A DNA stretch of 23,365 bases from FW021-bin31 sp964478125 (GTDB lineage Bacteria > Bacteroidota > Bacteroidia > Chitinophagales > Chitinophagaceae): the NCBI GenBank assembly GCA_964478125.1, contig CAYZGR010000049.1:1-23365 (forward strand), written 5' to 3'. The position numbers and the translations under genes are program-made. Below the pieces are notes generated by a model. It was not told the DNA's origin. It saw only the letters and a program-made list of their open reading frames with translations, and made no database searches. This document shows positions 1 to 7,895 of this stretch, piece after piece. Numbering within the stretch: position 1 is the first letter of the stretch; each line of letters begins with the position of its first letter.

Positions 1-130
1 CATTTCCCCTGGGAATTATGGGAAAAGGATAATTTCCCAAAAAATCCCGAACCACCTCCGAAGAAGAAAAGGCATACTCCTCTGATTCAATAGCCGGATA
101 ATTCCCCCAATTAGATAATGTTTTTCTCAT
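1..130 (-). CDS. DprE1-like FAD-binding oxidoreductase, N-terminal fragment (cut by window edge)
   Basis: Only the first 43 codons are in the window; the gene continues past base 1. The visible peptide begins MRKTLSNWGNYPAIE and ends in FPIIPRGN. The SNWGNYP start followed about 30 residues later by an RGN(G) motif is the N-terminal pattern of the VAO-type FAD-binding oxidases related to DprE1, the flavin half of the decaprenyl-phosphoryl-ribose 2'-epimerase. The ATG at 130 overlaps the TGA of the preceding gene (ATGA, 127-130). A strong Shine-Dalgarno AGGAAGGAG lies at 136-144, 5 bases before the ATG, so translation is probably coupled. The UbiA-family gene in the same operon supports the assignment, because in mycobacteria these two enzymes act in succession on polyprenyl-phosphate ribose. 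Another FAD-linked sugar oxidase remains possible because the catalytic domain is not visible. Confidence 0.7.
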   Translation of the reverse strand, partial: MRKTLSNWGNYPAIESEEYAFSSSEVVRDFLGNYPFPIIPRGN

Positions 131-1779
131 TTTTTCTCCTTCCTAATAAAAACGTCTATTTGAGAATCAGGGACCTTTGTTGCTAACGGGATACGATCCA
201 CCTGCTCATACTCCTTTTGTAACTCATCCCTTATTTCAAACGGGAAAAAATTATTGTGATCAGGTAAATATTCAAATATAACGAGGTCATAATAATTATT
301 CTTTATTCTATTCTTATACATCATAAGTTGTTTCTCGAACATTCCCACATTTTTATGATACCAGAGGGGAATATTCGGACCAGTCTCGGGAATATATCCC
401 ATAACACACTCAATAGGAGTGAGTTCACTCATGTTCAACAAATGGATCTGACTCCCTTTTTCTTTTACGATTGCCAAATTCATGATCCTGTCTATTCCAT
501 CAACACTTTCCTGAGGAAGATAAATATGCTTAAATGGCTTCCGGTGTCCCAAAACCAACTGGTGATTCTCACTATCCCTATACTGCCTCGGGTTTACCAG
601 GTAGGAATCAATAGAAACCTCATTATCATCTACATGTGTTAAGGTGGGAAAATGCTTTACGATGACAGAGTTAACATAGCGCCATGGATGCTGCGACCAC
701 CAAAGGAGAACTAAGATGGAGGTCAGGCCGATCACAATTGGTTTTCTAAAATTAATTCGTTTGTCAAAGTTTGAGAGTGTGGCAATATATGCAATTGCAA
801 AACTATGAAAAAAGATATTTCCGTCTTCAGGTACATAACTCGTGACCTGGATAATTGAAGCCTGAAACAAAATGCCCAAGGTCAGTATCGTAAATAATAT
901 TGTCTTCTTATCAGATAAGAATCGTTTTAGATCCCTTGTCTTGGAAATTAAAATAAGTACAATTATTAAGATATAAAACTTTAGCCAGGGAGAATCCTTT
1001 AGAAAAACATTAATAACGTCATAAAACGACAAGCGATCATAGTGCGGCGGCTGGCCGTAATTAAACCAATATCCAATATGGTACGGAATGAAAGGCAGAA
1101 ACACGCACAAAGCAATTAAAATATAAAAACCAATAAACCATACTACCGGCATTATCCTTTTCTCATAGATCACATGAGCTAGTATTACGGCTAATGCAAT
1201 AAGAAGAGCCAGCACTCCAGAATCCTGTTTGGTAAAAAAGGCTAAAAAGGTAAAAAAGGACGACAGAAATAAGTATCCGTTCCTGGTTTTTCTACCTTCA
1301 CCGAATATATACTTTAGTAAGAATGCCATCCCAACCAACTCGAATACGATAACAGTATGATTATACCATGGCCAATAATTTAAATAAGAATAAGAAATTA
1401 AGAATATTAATAGGCACAAAAACCTAAAAGGAGGAAATATCTTAAGAGATCGTAATATGGAGCGAAAGGAAAATGCCGAAATAATATTAATAAACGCCTG
1501 AGCTTTTATCAAAGTAAACAAATAGGGACCAAAAACCTTGAAAAAGAAGGCCGGAATGATCCAATAAGCAAATCCCATTGGAAGCCCAAAATCTTTATAA
1601 GGTATTTGGCCCAAATATAAACGATATGCTCCTTCCCATGACAAATAGGTTGTTCCATTTGTAGAAAAATTTCTAAATACCGGAGAAATAGAAAAAACCA
1701 GGATAATAATGCACTCCAAGATAAATACATGGGTATTCTTTAATAAGAACGGTTGCTTATTATTTGATTTGGTCTTCAT
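127..1779 (-). CDS. Polytopic GT-C glycosyltransferase (GT39/ArnT-like membrane protein)
   Basis: A 550-residue integral membrane protein with about ten hydrophobic segments, starting near residue 18. The first large periplasmic loop carries LSWEGAYRLYLGQIPYKDFG (about residues 46-65). An acidic residue here (Glu49) followed by YxGxxPYxDF is the pattern of bacterial GT39/ArnT-like enzymes, which transfer a sugar from a polyprenyl-phosphate donor to a lipid, glycan or protein on the outer face of the inner membrane. The last 150 residues form a soluble domain rich in Tyr, His and charged residues. It lies downstream of a UbiA-family gene and overlaps a DprE1-like gene by 4 bases, so it may use the polyprenyl-phosphate pentose those enzymes would make; this is inference. 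No close family or acceptor can be named. A 240-bp gap with a repeat-like palindrome separates it from the UbiA gene. Confidence 0.75.
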   Translation of the reverse strand: MKTKSNNKQPFLLKNTHVFILECIIILVFSISPVFRNFSTNGTTYLSWEGAYRLYLGQIPYKDFGLPMGFAYWIIPAFFFKVFGPYLFTLIKAQAFINIISAFSFRSILRSLKIFPPFRFLCLLIFLISYSYLNYWPWYNHTVIVFELVGMAFLLKYIFGEGRKTRNGYLFLSSFFTFLAFFTKQDSGVLALLIALAVILAHVIYEKRIMPVVWFIGFYILIALCVFLPFIPYHIGYWFNYGQPPHYDRLSFYDVINVFLKDSPWLKFYILIIVLILISKTRDLKRFLSDKKTILFTILTLGILFQASIIQVTSYVPEDGNIFFHSFAIAYIATLSNFDKRINFRKPIVIGLTSILVLLWWSQHPWRYVNSVIVKHFPTLTHVDDNEVSIDSYLVNPRQYRDSENHQLVLGHRKPFKHIYLPQESVDGIDRIMNLAIVKEKGSQIHLLNMSELTPIECVMGYIPETGPNIPLWYHKNVGMFEKQLMMYKNRIKNNYYDLVIFEYLPDHNNFFPFEIRDELQKEYEQVDRIPLATKVPDSQIDVFIRKEKK

Positions 1780-1881
1780 CTAAAGAAATTAAATAGGTTA
1801 TTAAAGTTTAGGGGGAGTTTAAAATCTCGCTCTTTACGTTATTGTAGGAAAAAATTGTGGGTTTCATGAATTGGCTTTCCA

Positions 1882-1913
1882 AAGCAGTTCCGTTCGGCTT
1901 ATTGAGACTGCTT
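1882..1913. repeat. Degenerate REP-like palindrome in the UbiA / GT-C spacer
   Basis: AAGCAGT (1882-1888) and ACTGCTT (1907-1913) form a 7-bp inverted repeat around an 18-base loop. Read on the minus strand, the flank gives an ATTGCGG...GAAGCAGTCTCAATAA pattern, close to the common intergenic palindrome with the core TTGCG-N-GAAGCAATCTC seen in many bacterial genomes. It sits mid-operon, so it could act in mRNA processing or stability. The rest of the 1780-2019 gap shows no coding sequence. Confidence 0.4.
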
Positions 1914-2019
1914 CGTTTCATCCGCAATAACATAGGATCTGAAAAATATTTCTTTAAGCCCGGCCTTATATTCATAATAAAAAAGATAAATTATTCCCAA
2001 CTATTGGGTAGCCAACATC

Positions 2020-2973
2020 CTATTCCGGCATAAAATGAAAATCCTTAAAATAAATCAGGAAATAAAAACTCAATACCCAAAGCACCATACATATCTGAAT
2101 AAAGCGATCTTCATAAAAAACCCGGATAGGAGATCTTGTAGTTTTATTTACATAGATCAGCTGCAAATAGCGCATCAATCCTGCGCCTACAAACACCGTG
2201 GTATAATAAAGACGGTGGGTATCCATTCTCCGGTTCACTTCGGGAGAAAGCGTATACATTAAATAAGCCACCATGATAATGGCAGAGGTGACAGCAATAG
2301 CTATGTTCAGAAAATCTGTATTATATCCGGAAAGAGCGGATCTCATGATTCCACCGGAATGCTCCTTGATCAAGAGGTCATCTCTTCGTTTACCCAGGGT
2401 CAGGAAGAGGGACAGAAGGAAAACAATAATTATCAGCCATTGTGAAATATCGACCCTTGCCAATATACCGCCGCCTTTTACTCTTAAAATAAAACCTGTG
2501 GATATGATCAGAATATCCAGTATAGAGATATTTTTTAGCCCAAAAGAATAGCCTATATTCAATAACCAATAAGCAGTCAGAATAACCAAAAACCGAAAAC
2601 CACAATACCAACCCAACATTAACCCTAGGCCAAAACAACACAACATCAAAGCAATTGCAAAACGAATAGAGATCTTTCCTGACGCCATTGGCCTGTAGCG
2701 TTTTACCGGATGCAGACGGTCTTTTTCCAGATCCTTATAATCATTCAAGATATAAACACCGCTTGCCACAAGAGAAAAGGCAACCACTCCTAAAGTGACT
2801 TCCCACAATTTTGTCCACATAAACAATTCTCCCGCAAAGAACAAAGGAATATATAAAAAGAGATTCTTTGCCCAATGTGCTGCCCTCATGGTCATGGCCA
2901 GATCTTTTATATGGGATAAGAGACCTGCGGAAGAGGGATATTGTCGTGATGCTGTTTTTATATCCTTTTCCAT
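2020..2973 (-). CDS. UbiA-family prenyltransferase (decaprenyl-phosphate phosphoribosyltransferase-like)
   Basis: A 317-residue polytopic membrane protein. It has the Mg2+/diphosphate-binding motif NDYKDLEKDRLHPVKRYRP (residues 77-95; Asp78, Asp81 and Asp85) that marks UbiA enzymes. The HP-K--RP extension is typical of the 5-phosphoribosyl-1-pyrophosphate:decaprenyl-phosphate branch. A second conserved region, YSFGLKNISILDI (141-153), and a cytoplasmic GKRRDDLL (193-200) also fit. The expected reaction moves phosphoribose from PRPP onto a polyprenyl phosphate at the inner membrane, giving the substrate of a DprE1/DprE2 epimerase. The start at 2973 follows GAGGAGG about 6 bases upstream and overlaps the TAA of the acyltransferase gene by 16 bases. 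A DprE1-like gene ends the visible operon, while ubiquinone, heme O or tocopherol genes are absent, so a role in sugar-donor synthesis is favoured over quinone synthesis. Confidence 0.85.
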   Translation of the reverse strand: MEKDIKTASRQYPSSAGLLSHIKDLAMTMRAAHWAKNLFLYIPLFFAGELFMWTKLWEVTLGVVAFSLVASGVYILNDYKDLEKDRLHPVKRYRPMASGKISIRFAIALMLCCFGLGLMLGWYCGFRFLVILTAYWLLNIGYSFGLKNISILDILIISTGFILRVKGGGILARVDISQWLIIIVFLLSLFLTLGKRRDDLLIKEHSGGIMRSALSGYNTDFLNIAIAVTSAIIMVAYLMYTLSPEVNRRMDTHRLYYTTVFVGAGLMRYLQLIYVNKTTRSPIRVFYEDRFIQICMVLWVLSFYFLIYFKDFHFMPE

Positions 2974-3572
2974 ACGCCCTCCTCAAAATTATAACGTTTG
3001 ATTACACGGGCCGGATTACCGGCTACCACACTATGGTCCGGAACCGATCGGGTAACCACGCTGCCTCCCGCTACAACAACGTGTTTGCCTATATGCACTC
3101 CTGCGGTGATCACCGCATTAGCGCCAATCCAACTATCGTCTCCAATGGTAATTTTTCCTGTGGTGCAAAGCTGGTCCTTTATAGGCACATCAGGATCCTC
3201 GTAACCATGATTTAAGCCGGATACCACCACATGCTGCGCAAAGATGACATTCCGACCGATCGTCACGGGACCGATGACCACATTGTTTAATCCAATAAAG
3301 CTCTTTTCGCCGATCAGCACATCTCCCATGCCATTGTTGATCACCGAAAAATCTTCGATTACCACACCATCTTCCAGAATAAACTTATTAAAAGGCAATA
3401 CATCCTTCCTGACCGTTGAACGAATGAGGGCTCCCTTGCCCTTTTTATGATAGAAGGGATTGACAAAACGCCTTACCCACCAACGGGGACGAGATTCACC
3501 CGATGGCATAAGCATCCACAAGATACGTTGCTTTGCAGCAGGATTGTTCTTTATTTTAGCAGCCAGGCTCAT
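2958..3572 (-). CDS. Hexapeptide-repeat (left-handed beta-helix) acyltransferase, WbbJ/maltose O-acetyltransferase type
   Basis: A 204-residue protein from the preferred start MSLAAKIKNN at 3572. Hexapeptide repeats (I-G-x-x-x-x turns such as VLIGEKSFIGLNNVVIG, VTIGRNVIF, ITIGDDSWIGANAVI) run through the centre. They end in the usual VVAGGSVVTRSVPDHSVVAG plus NPARVIK cap. The His in VVSGLNHGYEDPDVPI is the probable catalytic base. Family members move acetyl or other acyl groups from acyl-CoA to sugar hydroxyls in the cytoplasm, here probably onto the repeat unit of a polysaccharide. An in-frame ATG at 3602 would add ten residues, but it would overlap the upstream gene by 47 bases. The ATG at 3572 has TGGAG nearby and overlaps that gene by only 17 bases, so it is chosen. 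Exact acyl group and substrate are unknown. Confidence 0.85.
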   Translation of the reverse strand: MSLAAKIKNNPAAKQRILWMLMPSGESRPRWWVRRFVNPFYHKKGKGALIRSTVRKDVLPFNKFILEDGVVIEDFSVINNGMGDVLIGEKSFIGLNNVVIGPVTIGRNVIFAQHVVVSGLNHGYEDPDVPIKDQLCTTGKITIGDDSWIGANAVITAGVHIGKHVVVAGGSVVTRSVPDHSVVAGNPARVIKRYNFEEGVWKRI

Positions 3573-4764
3573 TTTGCAGCTCCATTGTATTTTCGATAGC
3601 AATGTAAATATTATTCAGAATGTTTTCCCAACTATGGCTTTGAGCCAACCTTATCCGACCCACACAGCCTTTACTCCCCGTCTGTAAAGCTTGCTCTATG
3701 AGCTCAACATAGTCTCCACCTGCCTCTGCCATCCAAACATACCCCTCAAAAGGCCGCATTCCAATAGTACGCGTTGCCACAACCGGTTTACCCATCGCCA
3801 GATATTCATCTATTTTCAGGGGATAATTGCCGATCGTAATATCATTAATGACCTGCAGATTCAGACATACATCCATTGACCGGATATATGCCGGGATTTC
3901 GTCTATGGTTTTCCGGCCACAGAAAATGACATTCTCCATCCGGTGCAGCACACTATTCTGAAAAACTTCATCTTCCGGTCCTACGAGGACCATTGTCCAT
4001 TCGGGTTTTGCCGCTGCTATGCGGATAAAAGCATCCAGATCCAGACGGGCCGAGGTAAGACTTCCCACATAGCCGATTACCGGTTTGCTAACCTTTTTAA
4101 GTTCTAAAGGGGTCTCATGGGCTTTGTCTGCATCAAATAAGTGGATATCTATACCCGACCCGACATTATATATATGCTCATTATAAGGTTTTAGCAGGCT
4201 CATTAGGTGATCTGAATGGGTTACGATCAGATCCGACTTCTGAGCCAGACGGGGTTCCAGCACCTGACCATGCTTTTGCCAATAGTCCACCCCTAGTATA
4301 TAATCTCTATCGTAATATAAATATACAGCCGGTTGTAACAATTCTTTCAAATAAAATCCTCTAAAAAGGTCCTTGTCATTTATCAGTATAAAATCTGAGA
4401 AACCAAGCCGGCGCATCACAGAACGAATAGAAGAAGCTACTCGTTTATTGTTCAGATAATTTAACCAGGAAAATATTTTGGTACTGGGAATCCAATTAAC
4501 CGATTCCAGTATTTTTGACGGATAAAAGTTCCATAAATTCGGGGCAATCTTCACTAAATCTACTTTCTTTCCCTTGATCACCTCCAGATGCCTTTGTAAA
4601 AGAGGGTCATTTTTACGGGTTATGAGCGTCTTCCGATCCAACGGCGGATTGACATATAATACCCTGTTCTGTCGGGCCAGCTCTCTCGCCACATACTTTG
4701 AAGTACTGCTTAGCGGCGTGTACCAGGGGTTTAAGCTAATAATGAGGAAATCCCTGTTTTTCAT
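3556..4764 (-). CDS. GT-B glycosyltransferase (GT4/GT1-like)
   Basis: A 402-residue soluble protein with a two-Rossmann GT-B layout. The N-terminal domain opens with FLIISLNPWYTPLSSTSKYV. The C-terminal domain starts at GYVGSLTSARLDLDAF (231-246). The nucleotide-sugar site is visible as YPLKIDEYLAMGKPVVAT (315-332), equivalent to the E-x7-E region of GT4 enzymes, with the first acidic position held by Asp319-Glu320. No membrane segments or signal peptide are seen, so it should act at the cytoplasmic face. It heads the operon running to the left edge and overlaps the acyltransferase by 17 bases. The protein resembles the glycosyltransferases of Bacteroidota exopolysaccharide loci, but the donor and linkage cannot be read from the sequence. 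Confidence 0.85.
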   Translation of the reverse strand: MKNRDFLIISLNPWYTPLSSTSKYVARELARQNRVLYVNPPLDRKTLITRKNDPLLQRHLEVIKGKKVDLVKIAPNLWNFYPSKILESVNWIPSTKIFSWLNYLNNKRVASSIRSVMRRLGFSDFILINDKDLFRGFYLKELLQPAVYLYYDRDYILGVDYWQKHGQVLEPRLAQKSDLIVTHSDHLMSLLKPYNEHIYNVGSGIDIHLFDADKAHETPLELKKVSKPVIGYVGSLTSARLDLDAFIRIAAAKPEWTMVLVGPEDEVFQNSVLHRMENVIFCGRKTIDEIPAYIRSMDVCLNLQVINDITIGNYPLKIDEYLAMGKPVVATRTIGMRPFEGYVWMAEAGGDYVELIEQALQTGSKGCVGRIRLAQSHSWENILNNIYIAIENTMELQNEPGC

Positions 4765-4809
4765 ACTGTTATAATAAAGGCTTCTAAAAATGAGATCAAA
4801 GAAGATCCT

Positions 4810-4846
4810 AAAAAGTTCCTGTCCTCCTCAAAATTAATGAGGCAGG
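4810..4846 (-). terminator. Candidate rho-independent terminator after the 4921-5388 receiver gene
   Basis: On the minus strand, CCTG-CCTCA (4846-4838), a TTAATTT loop, TGAGG (4830-4826), a short bulge and CAGG (4821-4818) fold into a stem, followed by AACTTTTT (4817-4810). It lies about 75 bases after the receiver stop and before the glycosyltransferase start at 4764, so it could separate the two units. The stem is bulged and the T-tract short. The same hairpin masks the GAGGAGG sequence it contains. Confidence 0.4.
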
Positions 4847-4920
4847 GTCAATGAAAAAAGGGGGGGTTCGCCAAATGATGATAATTATTAGTAAACGTAA
4901 CAAGCCAGAAAAAAATAACT

Positions 4921-5388
4921 TCAGGAAAGGAGTTTCTGGCGGAGAAGGAATTCTATTTTTCGGTTTACATCCAGCAATTTGCTGGTCATTTCTTTTTGCT
5001 CCTTCAAGGAAAAGTACACGTCGCTGGCTTTATTAATGTTTTTTATCATGTTCTTTTCATCCCATGGTTTAGAAAAATACCTGTATACGTGCCCTTTATT
5101 GATAGCATCTATCACCGCCTGCATATCAGAATAACCGGTAAGCAGCATGCGTATAGGCTCGGGATGCTCCTCAAGAATACTCTCAAAAAACTCAATCCCT
5201 GTCATTTCGGGCATACGCTGGTCCGAAATAATCACCTGGATATCATTCTCATCCAGAATCCGCCGCGCCTCCATCGTACTTGATGTTGTATAGATATGGT
5301 ATAGTCTTCGAAAACTTGCCTTAAATGCTACAAGATTGTTTACCTCATCGTCAATATATAGCACTTTGATCTTTTCCTTCATATTCAT
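4921..5388 (-). CDS. Stand-alone RpfG-type response regulator receiver
   Basis: A receiver domain of about 155 residues with a short helical tail and no output domain. Counting from MNMKEK at 5388, the acidic pocket is in LYIDDE and the phospho-acceptor Asp is in IISDQRMPEMTG (about residue 56). Thr is in MLLTGYSD and Lys in YFSKPW. The DQRMP...TGY...KPW set is typical of RpfG/HD-GYP-type receivers, but no HD-GYP domain follows. The tail (KEQKEMTSKLLDVNRKIEFLLRQ) looks like a short coiled coil. An upstream ATG at 5424 would add 12 residues unlike the family, so 5388 (or 5382) is preferred. The gene is divergent from the ThiF/nitroreductase gene, and its sequence closely matches the receiver of the 11184 protein, which suggests a duplicated partner in the same pathway. 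Confidence 0.9.
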   Translation of the reverse strand: MNMKEKIKVLYIDDEVNNLVAFKASFRRLYHIYTTSSTMEARRILDENDIQVIISDQRMPEMTGIEFFESILEEHPEPIRMLLTGYSDMQAVIDAINKGHVYRYFSKPWDEKNMIKNINKASDVYFSLKEQKEMTSKLLDVNRKIEFLLRQKLLS

Positions 5389-5533
5389 GATATAGTAAAG
5401 ATATTGTAAATTGCGGGTTTTCAAAAAGATCTATACATTTTTTTATTGCAAAAATGATACCTAACTTTACTAAATAATGGTAAATTAAGAGCCAACCTGG
5501 CAAAGATAGCATCTTATAACCTATAAATAACTC

Positions 5534-7882
5534 ATGGCACCCGATAAATTACAAGTTTTAAAAAAAGGCAGATCTCTATATACCAGGGCGTCCCCTCAAA
5601 CCCTTTGTCCTTCCTTCTTCAGGCTTAAAGATCAAAAGGACGAAGCCGCGCTTGCCCGGCTGCTTTCGGAAAGCCCTTCTATCCACATATGTGACACTAT
5701 AGACTCCCAGTTAAAAGAACTGATCAAAATCCGGAACCCTTCTCACAAATTTGATAGCAAGAGCATAGCAGAAGCAATCCATGCTCATCTGGCCCCTTAT
5801 CCAGCATGGGCATATGGCGTATGGGTCTACTATCCCTGGAATGAAAAGCTGGTCCATATCCTGGACGAGGAAGAATTCATTGAACTCAGGACCAATCGGA
5901 ATCTATACAAGATCACTCCTGAAGAAAGAATACGATTATCCACAAAAAAGATAGGAATCATCGGGCTCTCTGTAGGGCAATCCGTATCACTTACTCTCGC
6001 CATGGAAAGGTCTTTTGGAGAATTACGCATCGCCGATTTCGATACCCTCGACCTGAGCAACATGAACCGACTGCGTACAGGACTATACAATCTTGGACTC
6101 CCTAAAACCACAATTGTAGCTCGGGAAATTGCCGAAATAGACCCTTTTTTGAAGGTTACCTGCTTTCCTGAAGGAATTACAGAGCATAATATAGCGGATT
6201 TTTTACAAAAAGGAGGTCCTTTAGACATATTAATAGATGAATGTGATAGCCTGGATATAAAAATTTTGTGCCGACAAAAGGCACGAGCCCTACGGATTCC
6301 AGTTTTAATGGACACCAGCGATAGGGGAATAATAGATATTGAACGGTTTGATTTGGAAAAGAATAGAGCTGTTCTTCATGGCCTGGTAAATGATCTGGAT
6401 CCTGAAAAATTAAAGAAGTTGACAAACGAACAAAAGATCCCGTACATATTAAAAATGATAGATGTTGATCACCTTTCGTCAAGGTCAAAAGTATCTTTAA
6501 TCGAAATAGGACAAAGTATTAATACCTGGCCACAGCTGTCCTCTTCCGTTGTTATAGGTGGCGGCGCCACGGCAGACGTTTGTAGGAGAATACTTACAGA
6601 TCAACTCCATATTTCAGGGAGATATTATTTTGATTGTGAACATTCTATCTCTGATCCGGAAGCCGGGAAGAGAAAGAAATCAGTAATCACTAATCCTTAT
6701 CTCCCATTGACCCTTGAAAAGATGTTGAAAATATGCACTTCACAATCTCAAGCAATTAATAACTCTAAGCTTCATGAATATCAAATTCACCCTGATAATC
6801 GTACCATAACCAGTATTGTGGAAGCTGCAGGTAAAGCGCCTTCATCAGGCAACGATCAACCTTGGCAATGGATGTATATAAACGGTTCTCTTTATTTATT
6901 TCATGATATTTATCGCTCATATTCATTTGGAGATTACAAGAATATCGGTTCTTATGAATCACTTGGAGCATCCATAGAGAATCTGATATTAGGAGTTCAT
7001 AAAGAAGGCATTGAAGCTTCCGTACAATTGTTCCCCGACCCCAATCATCCCATTTTAATAGCAAAGATTCAATTTTACAAAGATCCACTTTATTTAACAG
7101 AACCTCACATTGAAGATAAGCTCTATTTTTCAATAAATACAAGATGTACAAATAGGAAAATAACTCCCCGTGTACCATTAGAAGAAAGGATTTATAAACA
7201 ATTAAAGGATATAGTTGAAACGGTTCAAGGAGCATCGGTATCCTTCATCACGGAGATAGAGCAATTGAAAGAAATAAGTAAAATAATTTCTTCCATAGAT
7301 CGGTTACGAATTATACACCCCCACGGCCATTATGATTTCTTCCATAGAGAAATGAGATGGACGAAAGAAGAAGTCGTAACAAAAAGAGATGGAATGGATA
7401 TAGAAACTCTTGAAATACCCAAATCGGCCTTGCCTGCCCTTAAAATAGTAGCTGATGATGATGTAATTAACATGATACGCGATATTGATGGAGGACAATT
7501 ATTTAAATCTGTATCTATAGATAATGTGACTGCCGCCTCTGCAATGGGATTTCTAACTATAGAGGAACATTCTCCTACAGGATATATAAATGGAGGGAGA
7601 GCTCTACAGAGACTTTGGCTAAAAGCGACACAATTAAATGTGGCGCTGCATCCACTAATAGCTCCCTTATATCTTTTCCCCCGGATCCTTTATGGAGAAG
7701 GCGAAGGGCTGACAGATAATATGATAAAAGAATTATATTTATTAAGGAAACGTTTTGAAAAGATATTTAATTGCAGCGAAAAACGAAATGAGATTTTTCT
7801 TTTTAGGATTTTCCCGGATAGCCCGGTCAAAACTCGTTCATTAAGGCGCAAAATAGATGATATATTAACGATAATAGACTAA
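5534..7882 (+). CDS. Rv1355c-family fusion: ThiF/E1-like adenylyltransferase domain plus nitroreductase domain
   Basis: A 782-residue soluble fusion protein. After a 135-residue leader, residues 138-265 form an E1/ThiF Rossmann fold: KKIGIIGLSVGQS is a variant glycine-rich loop, DFDTLDLSNMNRLR (168-181) is the canonical D-x-D...SN-NR signature, and Lys191 in LGLPK fits the ATP-contacting lysine. Thus adenylating residues are kept, but I see no CxxC zinc pairs and no obvious catalytic cysteine loop. From about residue 425 there is an FMN nitroreductase-like domain: ITSIVEAAGKAPSSGNDQPWQW (429-447 core), HREMRW (604-609) and MGFLTIEEHSPTGYINGGRALQRLWL (671-696). This architecture is known as the Rv1355c family, and its reaction is not established to my knowledge. 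It starts an operon with a LuxI-like gene (13-bp gap) and a sensor kinase, suggesting synthesis or tailoring of a small molecule. Confidence 0.85.
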   Translation: MAPDKLQVLKKGRSLYTRASPQTLCPSFFRLKDQKDEAALARLLSESPSIHICDTIDSQLKELIKIRNPSHKFDSKSIAEAIHAHLAPYPAWAYGVWVYYPWNEKLVHILDEEEFIELRTNRNLYKITPEERIRLSTKKIGIIGLSVGQSVSLTLAMERSFGELRIADFDTLDLSNMNRLRTGLYNLGLPKTTIVAREIAEIDPFLKVTCFPEGITEHNIADFLQKGGPLDILIDECDSLDIKILCRQKARALRIPVLMDTSDRGIIDIERFDLEKNRAVLHGLVNDLDPEKLKKLTNEQKIPYILKMIDVDHLSSRSKVSLIEIGQSINTWPQLSSSVVIGGGATADVCRRILTDQLHISGRYYFDCEHSISDPEAGKRKKSVITNPYLPLTLEKMLKICTSQSQAINNSKLHEYQIHPDNRTITSIVEAAGKAPSSGNDQPWQWMYINGSLYLFHDIYRSYSFGDYKNIGSYESLGASIENLILGVHKEGIEASVQLFPDPNHPILIAKIQFYKDPLYLTEPHIEDKLYFSINTRCTNRKITPRVPLEERIYKQLKDIVETVQGASVSFITEIEQLKEISKIISSIDRLRIIHPHGHYDFFHREMRWTKEEVVTKRDGMDIETLEIPKSALPALKIVADDDVINMIRDIDGGQLFKSVSIDNVTAASAMGFLTIEEHSPTGYINGGRALQRLWLKATQLNVALHPLIAPLYLFPRILYGEGEGLTDNMIKELYLLRKRFEKIFNCSEKRNEIFLFRIFPDSPVKTRSLRRKIDDILTIID

Positions 7883-7895
7883 ATTAGGACACAGG

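Noticed and set aside
3556..3602. ATG at 3602 as start of the hexapeptide acyltransferase
   Set aside because: It would add ten atypical residues and a 47-base overlap; the ATG at 3572 has a nearby GGAG and a family-like N-terminus.
4854..4866. A6G7 homopolymer tract as a phase-variation switch
   Set aside because: It lies about 90 bases upstream of the nearest start, outside any reading frame, and no promoter spacing it could change is recognisable.
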